Assembly: GCA_002338255.1 (NCBI GenBank)
Contig: DDHX01000048.1
Span: 16,329 to 36,903, forward strand
Direction: 5' to 3'
Source: Ruminococcaceae bacterium UBA1865
GTDB lineage: Bacteria > Bacillota > Clostridia > Oscillospirales > Acutalibacteraceae
DNA length: 20,575 nucleotides
Position numbers and translations under genes: made by a program. The notes beneath the pieces are model-generated. The model saw only the letters and a program-made list of their open reading frames with translations. It was not told where the DNA came from and searched no databases. Shown here piece by piece: positions 7,717 to 15,282 of the stretch. Within the stretch, counting starts at the first letter, position 1, and every line of letters starts with the position of its first letter.

Positions 7717-7769
7717 GAATGGTGTGATACTGCAGACGTTTTTAAACAGTGTCACGCCATTCCTTTTTT
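7717..7769 (+). terminator. Intercistronic attenuator hairpin between ytfQ and ytfR
   Basis: A 14-bp stem (7717-7730 with 7749-7762, two G-U pairs) with an 18-base loop is followed by C and six T (7764-7769). It has all features of a Rho-independent terminator but lies inside an operon. It would let abundant binding-protein mRNA be made with less of the ATPase and permeases. A smaller stem (7691-7696 with 7704-7709) lies just upstream. Confidence 0.75.
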
Positions 7770-7825
7770 ATCAGCAGGTGCGTTGTATGCCAGAATCAGA
7801 CAACAAACAAAGGCAGGTGCACAGA

Positions 7826-9388
7826 ATGAGTGACGGTTTGTTATTATCCATGAGGGGAATCAATAAGACTTTCCCGGGCGTGCGGGCTCTCTCAAATGTG
7901 GACTTTTCCCTACGTGGGGGAGAAATTCACGCATTAATGGGCGAAAACGGCGCGGGAAAGTCGACGCTCATCAAGGTCTTAACAGGTGTTTATGGGTTGG
8001 AAAGTGGAGAGATCAGGATGGACAGCGTTGACCATCCCATTGTCAATCGTTCTCCGCAGGAAGCGCAGGCCAACGGCATCAGCACGGTATATCAGGAAGT
8101 AAATCTTTGCCCGAATCTGACGGTTGCGGAAAATCTATTCATTGGGCGCCAGCCGAAAAAATATGGTCTTATTGACTGGAAAACCATCAACCAGAAATCT
8201 ACGAATATTCTTAAAAACCTCGACATCAGCGCGGAACCGAAAAAACCGCTGGGAGATTGTTCGCTGGCCATTCAGCAGATGATTGCCATCGCGCGTGCGG
8301 TTGATATGCAGTGCCGCGTACTCATACTGGACGAACCGACTTCATCACTGGACGATGAAGAGGTGGCAAAGCTGTTCACCCTCATGAAAAAACTCCGGGA
8401 CGAAGGCGTCGGCATTATTTTTGTCACACATTTTCTGGAACAAGTCTACGAGGTGTGTAACCGCATCACTGTGCTGCGCAACGGTGAGCTGGTGGGCGAA
8501 TATGAAATAGAAACCTTGCCGCGAGTAGAGCTCGTGGCCAAAATGCTTGGCAAAGAATTCGACGATCTCGCCGATATCAAGAGCGAACGAAAAGGCTCGG
8601 AAGGACCCGTGGAACCTGTCATCGAGGCACGGGGTCTGACCCACGCAGGTACCATCAAGCCCTTCAACCTGACCATCAACAAAGGCGAAGTCATCGGCCT
8701 AACAGGCCTTCTCGGCTCTGGCCGTTCCGAACTGGTGCGTACTATTTACGGGGCTGACCGGCCCACAGGAGGAACACTGAAGGTGAAAGGTAAGGCGGTT
8801 AATATCACAAAACCGCTGGACGCCATGAAAAACGGCATGGCCTATCTGCCGGAAGACCGAAAGAAAGATGGAATCATCGCAGATCTTTCCGTGAAGGAAA
8901 ATATCATCCTCGCCCTACAGGCAAAGCGGGGGTTGTTCCACCTAATGAGCCGAAAAGAAATGGACGAGGCGGCTGACCGGTTCATTGACCTACTGGAAAT
9001 CAAAACACCGGACCGTGAAAAACCTGTTGGCAGTCTTTCCGGAGGAAATCAGCAGAAGGTTATCCTCGGCCGTTGGCTGCTGACTAACCCTGATTATTTG
9101 ATTCTTGACGAACCGACACGCGGTATCGACATTGGCACCAAGATGGAAATTCAAAAGTTGGTGCTGAAAATGGCAGACGAAGGCAAGACAATTACCTTCA
9201 TTTCGTCCGAAATAGATGAGATGCTGCGCACCTGCTCACACATCGCAGTGTTGCGCGACGGTAAAATGGTGGGCGAGTTGACGGGTGAAGAACTCACACA
9301 GGCGTATATTATGCAAACCATCGCCGGGAATCAGTCCGGCAAGACCGCGACGGAAGCGGCCGACGAGAAAGGAGGCGCAAACGTATGA
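7826..9388 (+). CDS. ytfR: Tandem ATPase of a Ytf-type sugar ABC importer
   Basis: A cytoplasmic ATPase of 520 residues with two nucleotide-binding domains, like RbsA and YtfR. Domain 1 has Walker A GENGAGKST (39-47), YQEVNLCPNLTVAENLFIG, a degenerate signature (SLAIQQMIAIARA) and Walker B LILDEPTSSLD. Domain 2 has the degenerate P-loop GLLGSGRSEL, PEDRKKDGII, a perfect signature LSGGNQQKV and LILDEPTRGIDIGTK. These blocks closely match E. coli YtfR. The ATG at 7826 has AGGTG 6 bases upstream and fits YtfR length. An in-frame ATG at 7787 has the same AGGTG spacing and could also be used. A GTG at 7724 lies inside the attenuator stem and is unlikely. The stop overlaps the next gene by 4 bases. 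Confidence 0.93.
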   Translation: MSDGLLLSMRGINKTFPGVRALSNVDFSLRGGEIHALMGENGAGKSTLIKVLTGVYGLESGEIRMDSVDHPIVNRSPQEAQANGISTVYQEVNLCPNLTVAENLFIGRQPKKYGLIDWKTINQKSTNILKNLDISAEPKKPLGDCSLAIQQMIAIARAVDMQCRVLILDEPTSSLDDEEVAKLFTLMKKLRDEGVGIIFVTHFLEQVYEVCNRITVLRNGELVGEYEIETLPRVELVAKMLGKEFDDLADIKSERKGSEGPVEPVIEARGLTHAGTIKPFNLTINKGEVIGLTGLLGSGRSELVRTIYGADRPTGGTLKVKGKAVNITKPLDAMKNGMAYLPEDRKKDGIIADLSVKENIILALQAKRGLFHLMSRKEMDEAADRFIDLLEIKTPDREKPVGSLSGGNQQKVILGRWLLTNPDYLILDEPTRGIDIGTKMEIQKLVLKMADEGKTITFISSEIDEMLRTCSHIAVLRDGKMVGELTGEELTQAYIMQTIAGNQSGKTATEAADEKGGANV

Positions 9389-10443
9389 ATACAAAGACAG
9401 GGCTCGATTGGAAAAAGTTAGCACACTCACGCTTTTTTATGCCGATTGTATGTCTTTTACTGGTACTTCTTGTCAATGTGATTCAAACTCCGAATTTCTT
9501 TGCAATATCCATTAACAACGGGGTACTGTACGGATATTTGATCGACATTATCAACCGCGCCTCCGAGCTTGTCATCCTTGCGGTGGGTATGACGCTGGTA
9601 ACGGCGGCCTCCGGCGGCCAGGATATTAGCGTGGGCGCAGTAATGGCTGTGGCGGCGGGCATCTGCTGCCAGATACTTTCCGGCGGTGCAGTAAGTACAA
9701 ATCAGCTAATGGCTCCCATGGCCATTGCAATTCTCGCGGCGCTGGCCGCGTCTGCACTCTGTGGTGCTTTTAACGGATTCCTCGTCTCTGTTCTGGGCAT
9801 TCAACCCATGGTCGCCACCCTCATTCTTTTTACGGCGGGCCGCGGCATTGCCCAACTGGTAACCAAAGGACAGATTACTTATGTGCGCGTCGATTCCTAC
9901 AAGGTAATGGGCGGATACATTGACGCATGCCTTATACCGACGCCAGTTTTCATTGCCATCGGTGTAGTAATCGTGGTTAACCTGATTTTGAAAAAGACGG
10001 CGCTCGGCCTGTACATAGAGAGCGTGGGCATTAACGGGTCGGCTTCGCGCATGGTGGGTCTGAACAGCACCCGCATCAAATTTTTGGCTTATGTGATTCT
10101 CGGGCTGCTCTCCGGTGTAGCGGGCGTGGTCGCTTCCAGCCGCATTTATTCGGCTGATGCGAACAATATCGGCCTCAACCTTGAAATGGACGCTATCCTT
10201 GCGGTAGCGCTCGGCGGCAACAGCCTTGGCGGCGGCAAGTTCAACCTGATGGGCTCCGTTATTGGTGCCTATACCATTCAGGCGCTGACGACGACCCTCT
10301 ATGCCATGAAGGTTTCGGCGGATCAGCTTCCGGTCTACAAAGCGATTGTTGTCATCATCATCGTAGTCCTTCAAAGCCCGACTTTCCAGAAGAAGGTTCG
10401 GACTATGCGCCATGGAAAGGCGGTGACCGTCAATGCTGGATAA
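9385..10443 (+). CDS. ytfT: First permease of the Ytf-type sugar ABC importer
   Basis: A 352-residue polytopic inner-membrane protein of the RbsC/YtfT family (BPD_transp_2), with about eight to ten hydrophobic segments. Family marks include AVGMTLVTAASGGQDISVGAVMA near residue 70, GFLVSVLGIQPMVATLILFTAGRGIAQL, and VALGGNSLGGGKFNLMGSVIGA near the C-terminus. The ATG overlaps the ATPase stop and has AAAGGAGG 9 bases upstream. The 3' end overlaps the second permease gene by 11 bases, so both are made together; two different permeases form the channel in YtfT/YjfF systems, unlike the RbsC homodimer. Confidence 0.9.
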   Translation: MNTKTGLDWKKLAHSRFFMPIVCLLLVLLVNVIQTPNFFAISINNGVLYGYLIDIINRASELVILAVGMTLVTAASGGQDISVGAVMAVAAGICCQILSGGAVSTNQLMAPMAIAILAALAASALCGAFNGFLVSVLGIQPMVATLILFTAGRGIAQLVTKGQITYVRVDSYKVMGGYIDACLIPTPVFIAIGVVIVVNLILKKTALGLYIESVGINGSASRMVGLNSTRIKFLAYVILGLLSGVAGVVASSRIYSADANNIGLNLEMDAILAVALGGNSLGGGKFNLMGSVIGAYTIQALTTTLYAMKVSADQLPVYKAIVVIIIVVLQSPTFQKKVRTMRHGKAVTVNAG

Positions 10444-11473
10444 ATCAACCCAGACAAAAAAGAAAAAAAAGTTGAGTGCGGTCGCTTTTCTTCTCATGAT
10501 TACAATTCTGCTTTTCGTTGTGATGTATTCCATCGGCATGGTTGTATTTTCAAGCAAAGGCTTTGCAAAGCCGCAGATGTTTATGAATCTGTTCATTTCC
10601 AACGCGGGATTGATCGTCATAGGCTGTGGAATGACCATTGTGATGATCACCGGTGGGATTGATATTTCCGTCGGTTCTGTGACGGCACTGGTGTGTATGG
10701 TAGCGGCGGATTTAATGGAAAATAAGGGCATGAATGGCACCATGGCGTTGCTTTCCGCGCTGCTCATCGGACTTGCATTTGGCGTGGTACAGGGTTACCT
10801 GATCTCGTACCTTAACATTCAGCCGTTTATCGTCACGCTGGCGGGACTGTTCTTCGGGCGAGGCATGACGGCCGTAGTCAGCACACAGATGATTGCGGTG
10901 AAAAACCCGCAGTTCCTGCAATGGGCTAACGCAAAGTTCAACCTTCCCTTCGGGTATACGAATAAGAACGGCGCATTTATTCCCGCTTACATTTATCCAA
11001 CAGTCATTGTCGCACTCATTGTCGTGGTTATCATCTCGGTCATGCTGCGGCGTTCCAATTTTGGTCGTGAGCTATACGCCATTGGCGGCAACCAACAAAG
11101 CGCCCTCATGATGGGTTTGAATGTACGCAAGGTGAAAATGCTGGCCTATGTTCTGGACGGACTGCTGGCCGGGCTCGGCGGATTTCTGTTCTTCCTGAAC
11201 AGCTGCGCAGGATTTGTAGAACAGGCAAAGGGACTTGAAATGGATGCCATTTCCGCGGCAGTCATCGGCGGCACGCTGCTTTCCGGCGGCGTTGGCACTG
11301 TGGTTGGAACCCTGTTCGGTGTGCTCATCAAAGGTACCATTGGGAGCCTGATTACCACACAGGGCACGCTTTCCAGTTGGTGGGTCAGAATCGTTCTCTC
11401 TGCACTTCTCTGCTTCTTCATCGTTCTTCAGGCCATCATCGCCGGAGTTGGTGGGAAAAAGCTCAAAAACTAA
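10433..11473 (+). CDS. yjfF: Second permease of the Ytf-type sugar ABC importer
   Basis: A 346-residue membrane permease of the same family as its neighbour, with a Lys-rich cytoplasmic start (KKKKK near residue 10) and several membrane helices. It shows GMTIVMITGGIDISVGSVTALV, YLNIQPFIVTLAGLFFGRGMTAV and AAVIGGTLLSGGVGTVVGTLFG, the typical conserved blocks. Position after ytfT and the presence of two unequal permeases match the ytfQRT-yjfF arrangement. It starts inside the 3' end of the preceding gene (11-base overlap) and closes the operon before a strong terminator at 11561-11606. Confidence 0.9.
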   Translation: MLDKSTQTKKKKKLSAVAFLLMITILLFVVMYSIGMVVFSSKGFAKPQMFMNLFISNAGLIVIGCGMTIVMITGGIDISVGSVTALVCMVAADLMENKGMNGTMALLSALLIGLAFGVVQGYLISYLNIQPFIVTLAGLFFGRGMTAVVSTQMIAVKNPQFLQWANAKFNLPFGYTNKNGAFIPAYIYPTVIVALIVVVIISVMLRRSNFGRELYAIGGNQQSALMMGLNVRKVKMLAYVLDGLLAGLGGFLFFLNSCAGFVEQAKGLEMDAISAAVIGGTLLSGGVGTVVGTLFGVLIKGTIGSLITTQGTLSSWWVRIVLSALLCFFIVLQAIIAGVGGKKLKN

Positions 11474-11560
11474 TTGTCAGTATATCAGTATAATTGATTA
11501 TATGAATCCCAATTATGCAAACAGATTACAAAGGACCTGTTAGTGTAAGGGAATTGATTG

Positions 11561-11606
11561 AAACCAAACGTGCGCCATATCTCAAATGGCACCCGTTTGG
11601 TTTTTT
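11561..11606 (+). terminator. Terminator of the Ytf-type importer operon
   Basis: The stem pairs 11561-11569 (aaaccaaac) with the matching gtttggttt. An inner gccat/atggc helix and an internal loop lie within it, and a T-run follows to 11606. It lies about 90 bases after the last permease stop. Confidence 0.88.
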
Positions 11607-11626
11607 ATGATTTCGCACATAAAACA

Positions 11627-11668
11627 ACGGTCGGCTTTTATTTACTGCGATGAATAAAAGCCGACCGT
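11627..11668 (-). terminator. Perfect 16-bp hairpin downstream of the AhpD-like gene
   Basis: Positions 11627-11642 are exactly complementary to 11653-11668, with a 10-base loop. On the minus strand it lies about 90 bases after the AhpD-like stop and is followed by a short U-rich stretch (tgtttt), so it probably ends that transcript. It is close to, but distinct from, the importer terminator. The stretch 11669-11756 holds no gene. Confidence 0.6.
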
Positions 11669-11756
11669 ATGTTAAAATGACAATGTGGAAAGCAATAAGT
11701 AAGATACAAATAAAATATCGCATATATGCTGACTTTGATACTGTGTTTTGCTATAC

Positions 11757-12350
11757 TTATTGGCTTATAATCGAGAGTTTGAGCAAGTCTGAGATGAAGG
11801 CATGAATCAAGGCAACAAGAAGAAATGGAATAAAAACGATAAGCATGGATATCTCATAAAGTAGGTTACTTCTCGGGTCTGGTTTTCCACTAAGACGGCC
11901 CTTTAACGAACTCAGCACTATCCCAAAAGTGTTGCCAATCATAATCATTCGGATGGCACCCAAAATTCCCTTTGCCTTTGCTTCACCATAAGTATCAACC
12001 AAACGTTTCCACGCTTCCATCGAAGAATTTGCGCGACTATCCGCATAATGTTGAGCAAACAGAATTGCGGTTATCTCATCATTGGGAACAGTGTCCAAAC
12101 TGTGCGAAAGCAAATTCTGAATTTCCTCAATGCTCATGCCTGCTTCAAGAGCCATCTTTGTGTGACCATATGAACATAGCGGGCACTGATTGACTTCGGT
12201 TACCGCAAGCATGATTCTTTCCACGAATTGAGTGTTTATGATGCCAACCTTTTTCGCGTGCGACATATATTTGACTGTGCGTAGTCCTAAATACAGAATT
12301 CGATAAAACTCTGATAATGAATAAAGCTTTCTTCCATATTTTTTTTGCAC
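11757..12350 (-). CDS. AhpD-like / carboxymuconolactone decarboxylase family protein
   Basis: A 197-residue protein of the CMD/AhpD fold. The redox motif is CPLCSYGH: Cys56, Cys59 and His63 form the CxxCxxxH pattern that AhpD-type peroxidase partners use for thiol chemistry. Further family blocks are EAGMSIEEIQNLL, ILFAQHYADSRAN and GILGAIRMIMIGN. A hydrophobic C-terminal segment (about 166-190) looks membrane-associated. The start is GTG at 12350; no in-frame ATG exists between it and an upstream stop, and AGGA lies 9 bases ahead. True decarboxylase activity is unlikely given the redox motif; a role in peroxide or thiol stress is the usual guess. It stands alone with its own promoter. Confidence 0.85.
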   Translation of the reverse strand: MQKKYGRKLYSLSEFYRILYLGLRTVKYMSHAKKVGIINTQFVERIMLAVTEVNQCPLCSYGHTKMALEAGMSIEEIQNLLSHSLDTVPNDEITAILFAQHYADSRANSSMEAWKRLVDTYGEAKAKGILGAIRMIMIGNTFGIVLSSLKGRLSGKPDPRSNLLYEISMLIVFIPFLLVALIHAFISDLLKLSIISQ

Positions 12351-12450
12351 CTTTTCACATCCTGATCAATAATTTCTTGTAGAATAGGCCTCGCAGTCTG
12401 GAATTCTTCAGTAATGACTCTAAACCCTCTTATTAGTAGTTGTATTTTTA

Positions 12451-12479
12451 AATATATCATATAGAAAAATTTTTGTCAG
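12451..12479 (-). promoter_or_regulatory. Sigma-A promoter of the AhpD-like gene
   Basis: On the minus strand CTGACA (12474-12479) and TATATT (12451-12456) are separated by exactly 17 bases; each box has one mismatch to consensus. Predicted leader of about 95 bases before the GTG start, with no clear small frame in it. Confidence 0.7.
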
Positions 12480-12594
12480 TGATGTGGTTACAAAGAATGT
12501 CAACATCAGCTTGTGCCGCTGTCATTTTACTTCACAGTTCAGACAAACTTTGAACGTGGTAATAGCTAACCAATCTCTGCTGAATCTGTGCAAT

Positions 12595-12628
12595 AAAAAA
12601 ACGGGTGGTTTACTGTAACCCCCCGTTT
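12595..12628 (-). terminator. Terminator of the GH43 operon
   Basis: On the minus strand aaacggg pairs with cccgttt, with an inner ggtt/aacc helix, and runs into seven T. It is about 110 bases beyond the GH43 stop codon. Confidence 0.85.
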
Positions 12629-12741
12629 AAGGATGCATCCTGTACTGTGGAACACCTTGACCGCGATACCCACCGGGCAGCCACAACAGATATTGTTCCG
12701 AGCGTCTCGGTGGAAACAATTATTCCATGACATCCAATTTG
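12629..12741. other. GC-rich block between GH43 stop and its terminator
   Basis: This spacer is richer in G and C than its surroundings. It holds the palindrome ggatgcatcc (12631-12640), a possible long-range helix 12649-12654/12694-12699, and a small hairpin 12698-12702/12706-12710. No gene is recognised. The spacer from 12480 to 12594, on the other side of the terminator, is AT-rich and empty. Confidence 0.35.
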
Positions 12742-14292
12742 TTATTCATCAGCAGGAACATATTCAAACCACTCAAAGTCAGAATAACCATCCGATTTCT
12801 TTCCGTTACTTGTTGCAAACAGGCCAATGCAGCAACCAACAAAGCCGCCGGCAATTTCTGTACTTAGCATCTTTGAATCCAGAGAATCAAACATAAGCTG
12901 TTGTGTATCCGCTGATTCCCCGTAAAAAAAACGAATTATTCTTCTGTGCTCCACAATTTTAAGATACAGCATATCTCCACTGAACGGCTCCTGCGCTATT
13001 ATCTTTTCCTTATTATTGATTCTCTGCACAATTTGCACCACTGCTTTTCCATTTTGAAGGGCTTTCTCAAATCTAATATTGTAATGATTGTTTTGAACTA
13101 CTGCCAAACCGGATGTCTCCCCATCACAATGAGGAGTAAATTCCATTTTTGTTTCAACAAGATAATTTTGATGTCTCTGACGTACGCCAAGAAAAGCTGG
13201 ATTATCTAAACCGGAAAGAGTTTGCGGTTTTAAAAATAGTCTTAAAAAGCCTTTACGTTCTGAAAGTGAATAAAGATTGGCAGTAGGGTTACGCAAAAAC
13301 ATCCATTGGTTGTTTAAGTACTCCCCTTCAAAATGATCACAGCACGGCTGAGGAGGCAAAGGACAATCGCTCATATTGATTGTCTGAATTTCTTCTACTC
13401 TTCCGTAGCCAGGGTTTACAATCGGCCACTCATTTTGCCATTCTACAGAAGCCAAAAATGTCTCACGTCCCATATTGGTATATCCTTCGCAGGGCCGTGA
13501 ACCGAGAAGAACCATAAACCAGGTTCCGTCAGGTGTGTCTACTAAATCCCCATGCCCTACGTTGACAATTGTGCTGTTTCTGCCTAAGTGGCGGTGTGTA
13601 AGAATCGGGTTAGCCGGATTGCCCTCGTAAGGACCTGTGATGCACTCACTGCGTGCAATTACGACAGCGTGGAAGAACTCCGTTCCTCCTTCTGCGCTTA
13701 ATAAATAATAATAGAGACCGTGTTTGTAAAGATGCGGCCCTTCGGGCCATGCCGCACCCCGCAAAGCACCGCGCCATATCACAGTATCTTTTCCTACCAG
13801 TTCCATCTTTTGCAGATTGATTTCGCAAATCCATATTTCCCAATCGCCAAAATATCTTACGCCACCTGAATTTGGTCGGGTTCCCACATAAAACACCCTG
13901 CCATCAGAATCAAAAAACAAGCTTGGGTCCATCCCGTCAGTCCCGGCAATAAAATGCGGCTCTGACCAAGGACCGTAAGGACTCTGCGCAGTTACGATAA
14001 ATGTTCCCCCATGTGACATATTGGTGGTAATCAGATAAAAAGTGCTGTCATGCCATCTGATTGTGGGTGCGAAAATTCCACCGGAATGTTCGCATCCACT
14101 AAGATCCACCTGCGAATTTTGATTTAAGACATTGCCGATTTGTTCCCAGTGGACCAGGTCACGACTGTGAAAGATTGGAATTGCCGGAAAATAGCAAAAA
14201 GTTGAATTTACTAAATAGTATTCTTTGTCAACTCTGCAGATGGAAGGATCGGGGTAAAAACCTGATAAAATAGGATTTTTTAATGTAATCAT
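12742..14292 (-). CDS. Glycoside hydrolase family 43, beta-xylosidase / alpha-L-arabinofuranosidase
   Basis: A 516-residue cytoplasmic enzyme without signal peptide. The five-bladed propeller of GH43 fills about residues 5-300 and a C-terminal beta-sandwich fills about 320-516. The catalytic set is visible: general base Asp15 in GFYPDPSICRV, pKa-tuning Asp122 in DGMDPSLFF, and general acid Glu184 in AWPEGPHLY. The layout matches the two-domain GH43 enzymes that cut xylo-oligosaccharides or remove arabinofuranose side groups; which one applies is not readable here. The ATG at 14290-14292 has GGAG 8 bases upstream; a longer frame would start at a TTG with no support. It is the last gene of the binding protein-permease-permease operon, so its substrate is most likely the imported oligosaccharide. 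Confidence 0.92.
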   Translation of the reverse strand: MITLKNPILSGFYPDPSICRVDKEYYLVNSTFCYFPAIPIFHSRDLVHWEQIGNVLNQNSQVDLSGCEHSGGIFAPTIRWHDSTFYLITTNMSHGGTFIVTAQSPYGPWSEPHFIAGTDGMDPSLFFDSDGRVFYVGTRPNSGGVRYFGDWEIWICEINLQKMELVGKDTVIWRGALRGAAWPEGPHLYKHGLYYYLLSAEGGTEFFHAVVIARSECITGPYEGNPANPILTHRHLGRNSTIVNVGHGDLVDTPDGTWFMVLLGSRPCEGYTNMGRETFLASVEWQNEWPIVNPGYGRVEEIQTINMSDCPLPPQPCCDHFEGEYLNNQWMFLRNPTANLYSLSERKGFLRLFLKPQTLSGLDNPAFLGVRQRHQNYLVETKMEFTPHCDGETSGLAVVQNNHYNIRFEKALQNGKAVVQIVQRINNKEKIIAQEPFSGDMLYLKIVEHRRIIRFFYGESADTQQLMFDSLDSKMLSTEIAGGFVGCCIGLFATSNGKKSDGYSDFEWFEYVPADE

Positions 14293-14353
14293 TTCGATTT
14301 CTCCACTGTCTTGACATTTCTTGTTTGACTTTAATATATCATAGTATGACAAA

Positions 14354-14379
14354 AGCCGCCAATCCTTTCGGAGACGGCT
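14354..14379. terminator. Hairpin between the MalG-type permease gene and the GH43 gene
   Basis: Arms agccg (14354-14358) and cggct (14375-14379) enclose an inner tcc/gga stem with a tttc loop. On the minus strand it is followed only by TTTT; on the plus strand by a run of five T after one A. In the operon it could lower or stabilise the GH43 part of the mRNA. Strength is uncertain. Confidence 0.45.
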
Positions 14380-14405
14380 ATTTTTGAGAATGCCTCCATA
14401 CTTTC

Positions 14406-15269
14406 TTACCCTTTTACAGCACCGGCTGTCATTCCCCCAATAATTTTATTACTGAACATGCAGTAAATTAAAATTGTCGGTATCATTGCCAAAACGATTG
14501 CCGCCAGCATGGGCGCATAGTTAGTCGAGTATGTACCAACAAAGTTGGTCAGTCCAACCGGTAATGTTTTCGCGTTATCGCCCGTTGTAAAAATCATAGC
14601 CACCAAAAGTTCGTTCCATGAAGCAACGAAGCCAAAAATTGATACTGTAAACAGGCCGGGTGTGGAAATTGGAAGAATAATCTTCAAAAATACGTCCCAT
14701 AAAGTGCATCCGTCTATGACGGCAGCTTCTTCAATGTCCCGCGGTAAAGAAGAAAAGAAACTGCTCAAAATATAAATTGTCGTAGGAAATGCAAAAACCA
14801 TATAAGGAATAATCAGTCCAATCATTGAATTAATTAAGCCAATTTTAGAAAAAATTAAGTACAGTGGAATCAGTGTGGCATGAATAGGAACCATCATTCC
14901 TAAGAGGAAAATATTCATTACTACTTTTGACAATTTCCACTTCATCCTGCTGATTGCATATGCCGCCATTGAACTAAAAATAAGGTTCAGCAGTAATGTA
15001 GCTCCGCTTACGACCAGGGAGTTTACAAAATAATGCCCAATTTTTCCGCTTACCCATGCTACCGTATAGTTTTGAAACTGAATCGGATTAGGCAATTCCC
15101 AAGGTTTCGTGAGAAGCGATGTATTGTCTTTGAATGAAGCAAAAAGCACCCAGGCTATTGGAAAGAGGCAGATCAGCGCAAAAAGAGTCAAAAGAATGTA
15201 AACAATGGTTTGGCTGATTTTAATAGGTCTTTTATTTTTATTAGATGTTGAAGCTATCGTATCGTTCAT
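14406..15269 (-). CDS. MalG-type ABC sugar permease
   Basis: A 287-residue inner-membrane permease (BPD_transp_1) with about six membrane helices, the first at about residues 22-44. The EAA loop that docks the ATPase reads EEAAVIDGCTLWDVFLKIILP, near residues 183-203, and the C-terminus is GGMTAGAVKG, typical of MalG-like proteins. I chose the ATG at 15267-15269 because GGAGG (15276-15280) is 6 bases away; an earlier in-frame ATG at 15293 would overlap the preceding gene and lacks a ribosome binding site. It pairs with the MalF-type protein encoded just upstream. No ATPase gene is in the operon. Confidence 0.92.
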   Translation of the reverse strand: MNDTIASTSNKNKRPIKISQTIVYILLTLFALICLFPIAWVLFASFKDNTSLLTKPWELPNPIQFQNYTVAWVSGKIGHYFVNSLVVSGATLLLNLIFSSMAAYAISRMKWKLSKVVMNIFLLGMMVPIHATLIPLYLIFSKIGLINSMIGLIIPYMVFAFPTTIYILSSFFSSLPRDIEEAAVIDGCTLWDVFLKIILPISTPGLFTVSIFGFVASWNELLVAMIFTTGDNAKTLPVGLTNFVGTYSTNYAPMLAAIVLAMIPTILIYCMFSNKIIGGMTAGAVKG

Positions 15270-15282
15270 GTTCTTCCTCCTC

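Noticed and set aside
7724..7825. N-terminal extension of the ytfR ATPase from a GTG at 7724
   Set aside because: The GTG lies in the stem of the attenuator hairpin, the extension matches no ABC ATPase, and better starts exist at 7787 and 7826.
9706..10767. 353-codon minus-strand open frame across both Ytf permease genes
   Set aside because: It is antisense to two well-conserved permeases, shows low-complexity non-family sequence and has no ribosome binding site; a shadow of high-GC third positions.
12633..12896. 87-codon plus-strand frame overlapping the GH43 3' end
   Set aside because: Mostly antisense to GH43, with no ribosome binding site or recognisable domain; only its GC-rich first part is noted as a block of interest.
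14293..14352. Extended GH43 start at a TTG (14352)
   Set aside because: No ribosome binding site; the ATG at 14292 has a well-spaced GGAG and the usual family N-terminus.
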